Origin: JAOUEE01 sp051011595
Lineage (GTDB): Bacteria; Actinomycetota; Acidimicrobiia; Acidimicrobiales; SHLQ01
Assembly: GCA_051011595.1 (NCBI GenBank)
Contig: JBPCTQ010000355.1
Span: 1 to 27,442, forward strand
Reading direction: 5' to 3'
DNA length: 27,442 nt
Positions 14,932 to 22,416 of the stretch are shown here, one piece after another. Each line of letters begins with the position of its first letter. Within the stretch, counting starts at the first letter, position 1. Both the position numbers and the translations under genes were made by a program. The notes beneath the pieces were generated by a model. The model saw nothing but the letters and a program-made list of their open reading frames with translations, did no database searches and had not been told where the DNA came from.

Positions 14932-16170
14932 TTACTCGTTGTCGGCGTCGATGGCTGCGGCCAGGCGGCCAAGGGTCTCGGGGTGTGAGCTCACCACCCG
15001 GGCCCAGTTGGGGATGAAGTGGGTCCGGTCCCACTCGTCGAGCACCGTATGGGTGGCCCGCTCCAGAGCCGCGGCGAACACGGACACCGCCTCCTCTTCG
15101 GCGGCCCGATCGAACGAGTAGCCGTTGAAACGAGCATCGTTCTCGTAGTGGCCGACCAGGCGCCGCGCCGATCGCCGGTACGAGGCCTCGATGGTGGACA
15201 TGACCGCGGGTGACAGCACCACGCCGTCGGTGAAGAGTTTGCCGAGGATGGCCTGCGCCACATCGGTGGCCATGCGGGCCAGTCCGGCCTCTGGGTCCTC
15301 GGCCGACAGGGTTTGGTGTTTGTGGTCGTACGGTCCGCCGATATCGACCTGACAGACGCGCTCGGACGGGTAGCAGCGGTGGATCTCCGAGAGCACGCTG
15401 ATCTCGATGCCCCAGTCGCTCGGGATCCGAATGGTGGGCATGACATCGGCGGTCATCGAGAACTCTCCGGCCAACGGGTAACGGAAGCTCTCGAGGAAAT
15501 CGAGGTAGTCGACCGGGCCGACCGTCTTCTGGAGCGCGCGCAGCAGCGGGGTGACCAGCAGTCGCGAGACCCGGCCGTTGAGCCGGTCGTCGTCGGCTCG
15601 GAAGTAGTAGGCCTTGGCGAACTCGTATCCGAAGTCGGGGTGGGCCACGGGGTAGATCAACCGGGCCAGCATGCGTCGGTCGTAGGTCAAGATGTCGGCG
15701 TCGTGGAGCGCCACCGTGCGGGCTCGATCGGTGGCCAAGAGGTACCCGAGGCAGTACCAGACGTTTCGGCCCTTCCCCGGTTCGGCCGGGGCCAGGCCCA
15801 CGTCGTCGAGCTCGCGGTGGATGGCCTGCAGCCGGGGGCCGTCCTGCCAGATGACGCGGTGCGGCTGGGGCAATCGATCGAAGAACTTCCTGGCGGCGCG
15901 GAACTGGTCGGCGTCGGCTTGGTCCAGTCCGATGATCACCTCCGACAGGTAGGGGGCGGCGGCGACTTCGTCGAGGATGGCCGGTAGCGCGGTCCCCTCC
16001 AGTTCGGAGAACAGGCTCGGGATGACCAGCGCGATCGGTGTCGTGGCGTTCCAGGTGGTCAGCTGGCCTTCGAGCTCCTCGATGGGTCGATCGACCAGGT
16101 CGTGAAGGCTCCCGATGGTGCCGTTCTGAAACGCGTCGGGCACGGCGTCAGACGTCGGCGGTGGGCGCAA
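14932..16170 (-). CDS. GT81-like glycosyltransferase (glucosyl-3-phosphoglycerate synthase family)
   Basis: The product has 412 residues from a TTG at 16170, which overlaps the preceding gene by 23 bp; a GTG at 16143 (403 residues) is an equally possible start, and neither has a strong ribosome site. GT-A fold marks are IPSLFSELEGTALPAIL (50-66), PGKGRNVWYCL (131-141) and the metal-binding DAD in LHDADILTYD (155-164). Later PSDWGIEISVLSEI and the QVDIGGPYDHKHQTLS region match GpgS-type retaining enzymes, which make glucosyl-3-phosphoglycerate from an NDP-glucose for compatible solutes or methylglucose polysaccharide primers. It is longer than mycobacterial GpgS (about 320), so the acceptor could differ. 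It shares a strand with the LLM oxidoreductase. Confidence 0.82.
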   Translation of the reverse strand: MRPPPTSDAVPDAFQNGTIGSLHDLVDRPIEELEGQLTTWNATTPIALVIPSLFSELEGTALPAILDEVAAAPYLSEVIIGLDQADADQFRAARKFFDRLPQPHRVIWQDGPRLQAIHRELDDVGLAPAEPGKGRNVWYCLGYLLATDRARTVALHDADILTYDRRMLARLIYPVAHPDFGYEFAKAYYFRADDDRLNGRVSRLLVTPLLRALQKTVGPVDYLDFLESFRYPLAGEFSMTADVMPTIRIPSDWGIEISVLSEIHRCYPSERVCQVDIGGPYDHKHQTLSAEDPEAGLARMATDVAQAILGKLFTDGVVLSPAVMSTIEASYRRSARRLVGHYENDARFNGYSFDRAAEEEAVSVFAAALERATHTVLDEWDRTHFIPNWARVVSSHPETLGRLAAAIDADNE

Positions 16171-17017
16171 CCACCCGCTCGCCGAACTCGGCCAGGGCGG
16201 CTGCCGCGTCCTTCATGAACAACAACGAGGGCACGATGGCCCGGTCGACACCGGCGGAGCGCAGCTCTTCCGCGCCTCCCACCGGGTCGTCACCCAACAA
16301 CTTCTCGCCCCCGGTGGTGATCTCGATGGCCTCTGGGTCGCGATCGTGGTCGGCGGCGGTCTGGCGGACGATGTCGATGAGCATCGGGAGATCGCCGCCC
16401 GCGGGAAAGAACCCGTCACCCAGCCGGCCGGCTCGGCGGGCGGCGATCTCGGAGTGGCCGCCGATGACGATGGGGACCGATCCGGAGACGGGTTTGGGGT
16501 TCGAGCTCACCCCTTCGAAGTTGGTGAAGTCGCTGGAGTGGGCAACGCTGTCGCCGCTCCAGAGGGTGCGCATGGCCGCCACGTAATCGTCGGTGCGGGC
16601 GCCGCGCCGCTCCCATGGCACACCGAGTGCGTCGAACTCCTCTTGGAGCCAGCCCACCCCGATACCGAGCTCCACCCGACCCCCGGAGAGGTGATCGAGG
16701 GTGGCCACCTCCTTGGCCAGCACCACCGGGTTGCGTTGCGGGAGGATCAAGATGCCGGTGGCCAGGCGCATGGAGGTGGTGCGGGCGGCGAGGAAGGCCA
16801 ACCAGATGAGTGGATCGGGCATGGGCGTGTGGGGGCGGGCCGGCATCTTGCCGTCGCCCGAGTACGGGTAGCTCGACTCGTAGCCGTCGGGGTAGATGAC
16901 ATGCTCGATGGTCCAGGCCGACTCGATCCCGGCCGCCTCGCCGTGTTCGGCCAGCAGTCCCACACCGTCGGCGTCGCAGAACGACAGTGTGTTGGCGAAT
17001 CCCAGGCCGATCTTCAT
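16148..17017 (-). CDS. LLM class F420-dependent oxidoreductase
   Basis: The product has 289 residues with the TIM-barrel pattern of luciferase-like F420 enzymes: IGLGFANTLSFCDADG at the start, ESAWTIEHVIYP (32-43), RLATGILILPQRNP (84-97), then ATLDHLSGGRVELGIGVGW (105-123), the family's most conserved stretch. The reaction is a hydride transfer to or from F420; the substrate is unknown. AGGGAG lies 7 nt before the ATG. The gene sits between a crotonase 21 bp upstream and the GT81-like gene that overlaps it downstream, so all three are probably one transcript. Flavin-dependent monooxygenase activity is a less likely alternative given the F420-type sequence. Confidence 0.92.
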   Translation of the reverse strand: MKIGLGFANTLSFCDADGVGLLAEHGEAAGIESAWTIEHVIYPDGYESSYPYSGDGKMPARPHTPMPDPLIWLAFLAARTTSMRLATGILILPQRNPVVLAKEVATLDHLSGGRVELGIGVGWLQEEFDALGVPWERRGARTDDYVAAMRTLWSGDSVAHSSDFTNFEGVSSNPKPVSGSVPIVIGGHSEIAARRAGRLGDGFFPAGGDLPMLIDIVRQTAADHDRDPEAIEITTGGEKLLGDDPVGGAEELRSAGVDRAIVPSLLFMKDAAAALAEFGERVVAPTADV

Positions 17018-17038
17018 GAATGACTCCCTGCTGGTGCC

Positions 17039-17821
17039 TTACCGGCCTTGCCACTCCGGGGTCTCCCCGCGGGCTCGGGCGGCCATGCCGGTGCGTGCGT
17101 CGTCCGTTGCTCCTACCACGCGGCGCATCGTCTCGCCCATCCTGATGGCCTCGGCCCAGGGCAGGAACTGGCTGCGCCAGGCCATCTCCTTCACCGCCCG
17201 CAGGGCCAACGGCGCACCCTGGCACAGCCGACCGGCCAGCGTGTGGGCCTCATCGAGAAGATCGTCGTGGGGTACCACCTTCCAGGCCAGACCCATCTCG
17301 CCGGCCCGGTCGGCGTCGATGGCGTCACCGGTGAGCAACAGCTCCATGGCGTTGGCCCACCCGAGCTTGGGTGGCAGTCGGATCGAACCGACGATGGTGG
17401 CCACCCCCAGCTTCACCTCGGGGAAGGCGAAGCTGGCCCGGTCGCTGGCGATGAGGAAGTCGCAGGCCGACGCGGCGGTGAGGCCATACCCCACACAGGG
17501 CCCGTTGACCGCGGCGATGGTGGGTTTCCACACCTCGAGACCACTCTCGAAGGAATTGATGGTGGGGATCTCCCAGAAGCTGCCCGGCCAGGTGCCCACC
17601 GACCCGGCGCCGTCGACCATGTCGGCTCCGGCACAGAAGGCCCGCCCCGCGCCGGTGACGATGCCGACCCAGGCATCCTCGTCGGCCATGAACTGGTCCC
17701 AGGCGGCGTTGAGGGCCTGGCGCATGGCCCCGTTCACCGCGTTGAGCTTGTCGGGCCGGTTGTAGGTGATGGTGGCCACATGACCGTCGAGCTCGTAGGT
17801 GGCGGCGGGCGATGAGGACAT
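17039..17821 (-). CDS. Enoyl-CoA hydratase/isomerase (crotonase) family protein
   Basis: The product has 260 residues. Crotonase motifs are YNRPDKLNAVN (20-30), the oxyanion hole FCAGADM (62-68), NGPCVGYGLTAASACD (106-121) and FAFPEVKLGV (131-140). Glu135 matches the second catalytic glutamate (rat Glu164). The first (Glu144) is replaced by Thr115, so the enzyme may be an isomerase or another crotonase type rather than a classical hydratase. TAGCGT lies 6 nt before the ATG on the minus strand, which fits a leaderless transcript. The LLM oxidoreductase follows 21 bp later. It diverges from an OsmC gene. Confidence 0.92.
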   Translation of the reverse strand: MSSSPAATYELDGHVATITYNRPDKLNAVNGAMRQALNAAWDQFMADEDAWVGIVTGAGRAFCAGADMVDGAGSVGTWPGSFWEIPTINSFESGLEVWKPTIAAVNGPCVGYGLTAASACDFLIASDRASFAFPEVKLGVATIVGSIRLPPKLGWANAMELLLTGDAIDADRAGEMGLAWKVVPHDDLLDEAHTLAGRLCQGAPLALRAVKEMAWRSQFLPWAEAIRMGETMRRVVGATDDARTGMAARARGETPEWQGR

Positions 17822-17870
17822 GCGGGCACGCTACTGCGGTCGCCGGGGGCGCTTCTCCTACCATGCCGAG
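17822..17870. promoter_or_regulatory. Divergent leaderless-type promoters (crotonase / OsmC)
   Basis: On the minus strand TAGCGT (17828-17833) ends 6 nt before the crotonase ATG. On the plus strand TACCAT (17859-17864) ends 6 nt before the OsmC ATG. Both fit the TANNNT -10 element placed so that transcription begins at the start codon; neither gene shows a ribosome site. Confidence 0.55.
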
Positions 17871-18299
17871 ATGACAACCATCGAGGCAGATCTCACCGAC
17901 GGGTACGCCGTCGACATCACCAACGGCACCCACCAATGGCGAGCCGACGAACCGGCCGACCTGGGCGGTGCCGACACCGGCCCCAATCCCTACGAGATGC
18001 TGCTGGGAGCCCTGGCCGCCTGCACGTGCATCACCTTGTCGATGTTCGCTCGTCGCAAGCAGATGCAGCTCGACTCGGTGTCGGTGCGATACCACTTCGA
18101 GAAGATCCACGCCGACGACTGCACCCACTGTGACGACGACGCCACCGGATGGCTCGAACAGGTTCGAGCCGAGGTGTTCGTGGAGGGGACGTTCAGCGAG
18201 AGCGAACGGGAGCGATTGACGCAGGTGGCCTCTCGGTGCCCGGTGCACAAGACCCTGCACCACGGCGTGGTGTTCGACGAGAGTGTCGTCGTCGGCTGA
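17871..18299 (+). CDS. OsmC/Ohr family peroxide-detoxification protein
   Basis: The product has 142 residues. OsmC-type proteins reduce organic hydroperoxides with a cysteine pair, and both are present: Cys51 (or Cys53) in LAACTCITLSMFA (48-60) and Cys123 in SRCPVHKTL (121-129). TGPNPYEMLLGALAAC is the family's helix entry. A CTHC insert at 84-87 between the two halves is shared with the OsmC-like subgroup and could add a metal site. The start at ATG 17871 is supported by the leaderless TACCAT box. It probably works alone in the cytoplasm, using dithiols such as lipoyl proteins. Confidence 0.9.
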   Translation: MTTIEADLTDGYAVDITNGTHQWRADEPADLGGADTGPNPYEMLLGALAACTCITLSMFARRKQMQLDSVSVRYHFEKIHADDCTHCDDDATGWLEQVRAEVFVEGTFSESERERLTQVASRCPVHKTLHHGVVFDESVVVG

Positions 18300-18482
18300 C
18301 CAGCGCCGGGCGGAGGGGGTCGCGGATTATCCGGCGCCCGGTTGGTGTTCAATACAACAACGGGGAGTACCCCTCATCGTGTCGTCGTCATCACGGAGTC
18401 GTCCCGACTCCCGGCGCCACGGCCCATTCGGGTGGGAGAGACCGTCGAGTGGTCTTCATCGACCCCGAAAGGAATCCTCTCC

Positions 18483-19289
18483 ATGCGTGACTCGATCCGG
18501 CTCGGTCGAATCCGGGGTATCCCGGTCGGCGTTCACTGGAGCTTGTTGGTGTTCGCCGCTTTTGGTGTGTGGAACCTGGCCCTGGGCTATTTCCCCTACG
18601 CCGACCCCGGTGTCGGCACGTTCGCCGCGCTGGTCGCGGCGATCATCGGCGTGCTGGGGTTGTTCGGGTCGATCATGGCCCACGAGTTCGGTCACGGGCT
18701 GGTGGCGCAACGCCGGGGGGTCGAGGTCGACGGCATCACGTTGTGGATGCTGGGCGGGGTGGCCCGCCTGCGGCACGAACCTCGGAACGCATCCGATGCC
18801 GCCGCCATCGCCGCGGCCGGACCCGCCGTGAGCGTTGGCCTGGGCGCGGCCCTTGCCCTGGCCACCTGGGGGTTGTGGGTGGCCGGTGCGGCCGGCGTGG
18901 TGCTCGCCCTGGTCGGTTATCTCGCCTTTCTCAACGTGGCCCTGGCCTTGTTCAACCTCATCCCTGCGTTGCCCCTCGACGGTGGTCGTCTGTACCAGGC
19001 CTGGTTGTGGCATCGCCACGGCGATCGCCATGGCGCCACGGTGAAGGCGGCCGGAGTGGGCCGCCTCATGGGTTGGGGTCTGGCCCTGTTGGGTCTGACT
19101 CGCGTCCTGACCGGTGATCCCGGCGGCTTCTGGCTGGTGCTACTCGGCGGTTTCGTCGCCAGCCTGGCCGGCACCGAACGGCGGCGGGCCCGGGCGCAGC
19201 AACGGCTGGCGCGCGTCGAACGGGCCTGGTTCGAAGCGCCGCCCGACAACAACGGCATCATCGATGTGCGTTGGGAACGGGTCGAGTAG
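18483..19289 (+). CDS. M50 family site-2-type membrane metalloprotease
   Basis: The product has 268 residues, polytopic, with roughly five hydrophobic segments. The zinc motif HEFGH is at 67-71 inside a membrane helix (GSIMAHEFGHGLVAQRRG) and the third ligand Asp166 is in NLIPALPLDGGRLYQAW (158-174). The N-terminus IRGIPVGVHWSLLVF is typical of the SpoIVFB/Rv2625c-like group, which usually carries two CBS domains at the C-terminus. Here the C-terminus ends shortly after the last helix, so this is a CBS-less form. AAAGGA 9 nt before the ATG sets the start. Such proteases cleave membrane-bound anti-sigma factors or signal proteins; no partner is adjacent. Confidence 0.92.
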   Translation: MRDSIRLGRIRGIPVGVHWSLLVFAAFGVWNLALGYFPYADPGVGTFAALVAAIIGVLGLFGSIMAHEFGHGLVAQRRGVEVDGITLWMLGGVARLRHEPRNASDAAAIAAAGPAVSVGLGAALALATWGLWVAGAAGVVLALVGYLAFLNVALALFNLIPALPLDGGRLYQAWLWHRHGDRHGATVKAAGVGRLMGWGLALLGLTRVLTGDPGGFWLVLLGGFVASLAGTERRRARAQQRLARVERAWFEAPPDNNGIIDVRWERVE

Positions 19290-19359
19290 CGGCACCGGGA
19301 GGATCGTCGAGCCCGGCTGCGGTGTCATCGATGGGCGAGGGGAGCGGGCGACTCGCGGC

Positions 19360-20217
19360 TCAGCGGTAGCGTTCGGCGGCGTCGAGGTGACGATCGAGCT
19401 CGACCAGGTCGGCGAAGTCGTCGAAATCGGCCAGCTGATCGAGGTGATCGCGCAGCGTGCCGGTGGCAGCCAGTTGTTCGAACGCCGTCGCCATCGCCTG
19501 GGTGGCGGCGAAGAGCCCGGTGAGCGGGGACACGATCAGATCGAACCCCATCTGGTGGAGTTCGTCGCTGCTCAGCAGGGGAGTACGACCGGTCTCCACC
19601 ATGTTGGCCACCAGGGTGATGTCGCCCAGCGCGTCGGCGATCGTCTCCAATTCCGACACCGACTCCGGGGCCTCCACGAAGAGGGCGTCGACACCCACAT
19701 CGCGCGCGGCGCGGGCTCGATCAACCGCTTCGGCCAGGTCCACGGCAGCCCTCGCGTCGGTGCGGGCCGTCACATGGAGGCCGGTGCCGGCGTCGACCAC
19801 TGCCCGCAGCTTGCTCAACCAGTCGTGACGATCGACAACTGCCTTGCCGGCCATGTGGCCACAACGTTTGGGCCAGACCTGATCCTCGAGGAACATCCCG
19901 GCCGCTCCCGCTTCGGCCCACAGCTCGGCGGTGCGGGCCGCGTTCAGGGCGTTGCCGTAGCCGGTGTCGGCATCGACCACCACGTTGGTGCCCGGGACGG
20001 CACGGCACACTCGTCGGGCCACATCGGCCACTTCGGTCTGGGAGAGGTGGCCGATGTCGGGCAGGCCGAGCAGGGTGCCGCTCACGCAGTAACCAGACAC
20101 GAAGAGGGTGGAGAACCCGGCTCGTTGGGCCAGCTTCGCCGACCAGGGGTCCCACACGCCGGGCATCACCACGGTGTCGCCCCGAGCCAGTGTTTCGCGG
20201 AGTTCGGTTCCGGGCAT
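19360..20217 (-). CDS. Isocitrate lyase / PEP mutase superfamily enzyme
   Basis: The product has 285 residues, the size of methylisocitrate lyase and oxaloacetate decarboxylase types. Motifs are MPGVWDPWSAKLAQRAGF (18-35), the Mg site VDADTGYGN (81-89) and EDQVWPKRCGHMAGK (111-125). The last contains the KRCGH loop with the catalytic Cys119 that marks C-C lyases (methylisocitrate lyase, dimethylmalate lyase) rather than phosphonate mutases. The expected product of cleavage is pyruvate or succinate from a 2-methylisocitrate-like acid; no methylcitrate synthase or dehydratase is adjacent, so the pathway is unproven. It diverges from a methyltransferase; CATGAT lies 6 nt before the ATG. Confidence 0.88.
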   Translation of the reverse strand: MPGTELRETLARGDTVVMPGVWDPWSAKLAQRAGFSTLFVSGYCVSGTLLGLPDIGHLSQTEVADVARRVCRAVPGTNVVVDADTGYGNALNAARTAELWAEAGAAGMFLEDQVWPKRCGHMAGKAVVDRHDWLSKLRAVVDAGTGLHVTARTDARAAVDLAEAVDRARAARDVGVDALFVEAPESVSELETIADALGDITLVANMVETGRTPLLSSDELHQMGFDLIVSPLTGLFAATQAMATAFEQLAATGTLRDHLDQLADFDDFADLVELDRHLDAAERYR

Positions 20218-20289
20218 CCCCCCATCATGGCAAATTCGTCAGAGCCCGCGGCACGGGGCAATACAGTGCGCCCGGCCGGGAGGAGCGCC

Positions 20290-20928
20290 ATGACGAAACC
20301 GGTGAACCACTGGCGAGATGACGAACACGTGGCGTCGTATCTGGCCAAAGCCGACGAGATCCCCCATCGGGGCGAGGGCGAACGGGTCGTACTCGAGCTG
20401 CTCGACGGTGGTGTGCAACGGGTCCTCGATCTGGGCACCGGCGACGGGCGCCTCATGGGCCTGGCGCGTCTCGCCCACCCCGACTGCACCGGCCTGGCGG
20501 TGGACTTCTCGCCCGCCATGCTCGATGCCGCTGGTCGCCGATTCGCCGACGACACATCGGTCGAGGTGATCGTCCACGATCTCGACGACGAGCTGCCGGC
20601 CCATTGGGGCCGCTTCGACGCGGTGGTGTCGAGTTTCGCCATCCACCACGTGGTCGATTCCCGCAAGCGGTTGCTCTTCGCCGAGGTGTTCGATCGTCTC
20701 GACCCCGGCGGGTGGTTCGTCAATCTCGAACACGTGCAATCGCCCACCGATGAGCTGCATCGACAGTTCCTCGACGAGATCGGCGTGGCGCCGGCCGACG
20801 ACGATCCGTCCAACAAACTCATGGCGGTCGAACCGCAACTCGAGTGGCTCCGAGACATCGGGTTCCGCGACGTCGACTGTTTCTGGAAGTGGCGCGAGCT
20901 GGCCGTTCTGGCCGGGCGGCGTCCGTGA
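20290..20928 (+). CDS. Class I SAM-dependent methyltransferase
   Basis: The product has 212 residues. The SAM-binding motif VLDLGTGDGRLM (45-56) is followed by the acidic strand end GLAVDFSPAMLDAA and by FDAVVSSFAIHHV, the post-II region, and then LDPGGWFVNLEHVQSP. This is the trans-aconitate/UbiE-like general methyltransferase type; the substrate is unknown. The start is fixed by GGGAGGA 6 nt before the ATG. A TACAGT hexamer at 20262-20267 is a fair -10 element. The frame upstream stays open for more than a kilobase but overlaps the opposing lyase gene and is not real. Confidence 0.87.
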   Translation: MTKPVNHWRDDEHVASYLAKADEIPHRGEGERVVLELLDGGVQRVLDLGTGDGRLMGLARLAHPDCTGLAVDFSPAMLDAAGRRFADDTSVEVIVHDLDDELPAHWGRFDAVVSSFAIHHVVDSRKRLLFAEVFDRLDPGGWFVNLEHVQSPTDELHRQFLDEIGVAPADDDPSNKLMAVEPQLEWLRDIGFRDVDCFWKWRELAVLAGRRP

Positions 20929-20955
20929 CCGCATCGACGCCACGGTCGGGGCCGC

Positions 20956-20968
20956 TACCATGGCCGTC
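20956..20968 (+). promoter_or_regulatory. Leaderless-type -10 element of the DUF3039 gene
   Basis: TACCAT (20956-20961) ends 7 nt before the GTG at 20969. It is the same hexamer as that in front of the OsmC gene. It overlaps an in-frame ATG at 20960, which argues that the GTG and not the ATG is the true start. Confidence 0.5.
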
Positions 20969-21211
20969 GTGAGCACCGAGACCGTCTCTCCCGGATCCGC
21001 CCCCACCATCGACCCGGTCGTGAACGACGTCGAACCCGGCGACCACGAGCGCCTGGCCCACTACGTGCCCAAGTCGAAGCTCACCGCGGCGCTCATCAAC
21101 GGCACGCCGGTCACGGCGTTGTGCGGCAAGGTGTGGGTGCCGAGTCGCGACCCCGAGCGGTTTCCGGTATGCCCCGAGTGCAAGGAAATCCGCGCCGCGA
21201 TGGTCTCCTGA
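20969..21211 (+). CDS. DUF3039 family protein, small zinc-ribbon-like
   Basis: The product has 80 residues from GTG 20969 (83 from ATG 20960). It matches the actinobacterial DUF3039 pattern: HYVPKSKLTAALINGTPVTA, LCGKVWVPSRDPERFPVCPEC. Cys52, Cys68 and Cys71 with His31 could form one zinc site. The function of the family is unknown. Such proteins are widely conserved in actinobacteria, usually as single small genes near DNA or RNA helicase or metabolism genes. Another small gene starts 6 bp after its stop, so the pair is one transcript. Confidence 0.85.
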   Translation: MSTETVSPGSAPTIDPVVNDVEPGDHERLAHYVPKSKLTAALINGTPVTALCGKVWVPSRDPERFPVCPECKEIRAAMVS

Positions 21212-21217
21212 CCGGGC

Positions 21218-21529
21218 GTGAAACTGCTGGCCACCGCGGTCTTCGAGAGCATCATCTACAGCTCGCGCCTGGTCGACGCGTCCAACCCCGATCGCCTCGG
21301 TCTCATCGTCGACGCCATCCTTCGCCCCGGCGACGCCGACGAAGGGCCGCTGCTGATGCCGGTTCCCGAACTGGTGGTGCACATCTCCGAGCCGATCGCC
21401 AGGCGCTTGTTGCCGGGTTACCGCCGGCAGGGCCGCATGGTCGACCACTTCGGTGTGACCCACCTGGCCTTCCCGTTCTGGGAACCGGCCCCGCCCGACC
21501 AGACGTGGGAACCGGTCCGCCCTCAGTGA
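21218..21529 (+). CDS. Hypothetical protein (103 aa)
   Basis: The protein begins GTG-AAA-CTG-CTG (MKLLATAVFESIIYSSRLVD) and ends WEPVRPQ. It is soluble and mixed alpha/beta by eye, with PVPELVVHISEPIARRLLPG and RRQGRMVDHFGVTHLAFPFW. I do not recognise the family. It follows the DUF3039 gene by 6 bp and has no ribosome site, which suggests coupled translation. It converges on the AlkA-like glycosylase 7 bp away, and codon use is like its neighbours, so it is probably a real gene. Confidence 0.62.
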   Translation: MKLLATAVFESIIYSSRLVDASNPDRLGLIVDAILRPGDADEGPLLMPVPELVVHISEPIARRLLPGYRRQGRMVDHFGVTHLAFPFWEPAPPDQTWEPVRPQ

Positions 21530-21536
21530 CCGGAGG

Positions 21537-22412
21537 TCAGAGGTCCTCGATACCCCAGAACGCCAGGCGGGGGCCGTATTTGGGTGCTTTCTGCCCGCTG
21601 AGCTTCAACAGCAGCGTGACCCGGCCCCGGTGGCCGCGATAGGGCTCGAGCAACTCGAGCATGCGGTTGTCGTCGCCGCGGGGCTCACCAGCCAGTGCAA
21701 ACGAGACGGTGTTGGGTAGGTGGTAGTCGCCCACCAGTGGGGCGTCGGGGTCGCCCAGCGCAGTGGTGCGCACGATGGCCGACGTCCAGGGCCCGATGCC
21801 GGGAAAGGCCAGCAGCCGGGTCTCGGCATCGACGGGGCTCATGGTGGTGATCTCCTCCAGGCGGTTCACCCGTTCGGCACAGCGCCGGATGATGGTGGCT
21901 CGTTTTCGTTCCACGCCCAGCTGATGCCACTCGTGGAACGGGAGGCGTGCCAGCTGCTCGGCCGACGGCTGGAGCCACTGCTCATGGGGTCCGGGTGCCC
22001 TCTCACCGAATCGGCGGTTGAGGGTGCGCAGCGACCGTTTGGCCATCGGGGCCTGCACCTTCTGCCCCAGCACCGCGGGCACCAGGGCCTCGAGCACCCG
22101 GTCGCTGCGACCGATCCGGAAGCCGTGATGGCGACGCATGAGATCGGCCACCACGTCGTGGTGGGCTTCGAACCCGTCCACGTCGTCGTCGACCCCGATG
22201 AGCCGGGGGGCTTGGTCGAGGGCCCACTCCGCGCCCGGCCCCCAGGCCCGCGCTTCGAAGTGGTTGCCTTGGTCGATGATCTCTGCGGTGGCCGGACCGG
22301 CTGGTGTGCGGGTGGGCCAGACCACGGTGTTGGAACCCGACCGTTGTGTCGCCTTCTGGGCGCGGGTGGACATCACACCGTCGACCGGAGCGTCGAAGAT
22401 CCGAGACACCAT
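21537..22412 (-). CDS. DNA-3-methyladenine glycosylase family (AlkA-like, HhH-GPD)
   Basis: The product has 291 residues. The helix-hairpin-helix and catalytic segment is LLAFPGIGPWTSAIVRTTAL (200-219) followed by DPDAPLVGDYHL with Asp229 as the likely catalytic residue. VPAVLGQKVQAPMAKRSLRTL (111-131, in part) is the family's DNA-facing helix pair. The N-terminal 80 residues are the AlkA-type beta domain. It should excise alkylated purines in base-excision repair. It starts 4 nt after the stop of the upstream SDR on the same strand, so it is co-transcribed with an unrelated oxidoreductase; no ribosome site is seen. Confidence 0.86.
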   Translation of the reverse strand: MVSRIFDAPVDGVMSTRAQKATQRSGSNTVVWPTRTPAGPATAEIIDQGNHFEARAWGPGAEWALDQAPRLIGVDDDVDGFEAHHDVVADLMRRHHGFRIGRSDRVLEALVPAVLGQKVQAPMAKRSLRTLNRRFGERAPGPHEQWLQPSAEQLARLPFHEWHQLGVERKRATIIRRCAERVNRLEEITTMSPVDAETRLLAFPGIGPWTSAIVRTTALGDPDAPLVGDYHLPNTVSFALAGEPRGDDNRMLELLEPYRGHRGRVTLLLKLSGQKAPKYGPRLAFWGIEDL

Positions 22413-22416
22413 GACG

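Noticed and set aside
18362..18373. GGGGAGTACCCC dyad upstream of the M50 protease gene as a metal-regulator operator
   Set aside because: The arms are only four bases, the site does not match a known CsoR or similar operator, and no metal-related gene is adjacent.
19114..20289. Upstream extension of the methyltransferase frame by more than a kilobase
   Set aside because: It runs antisense through the PEP-mutase family gene and over the end of the M50 gene. The ribosome site at 20278-20284 fixes the start at 20290.
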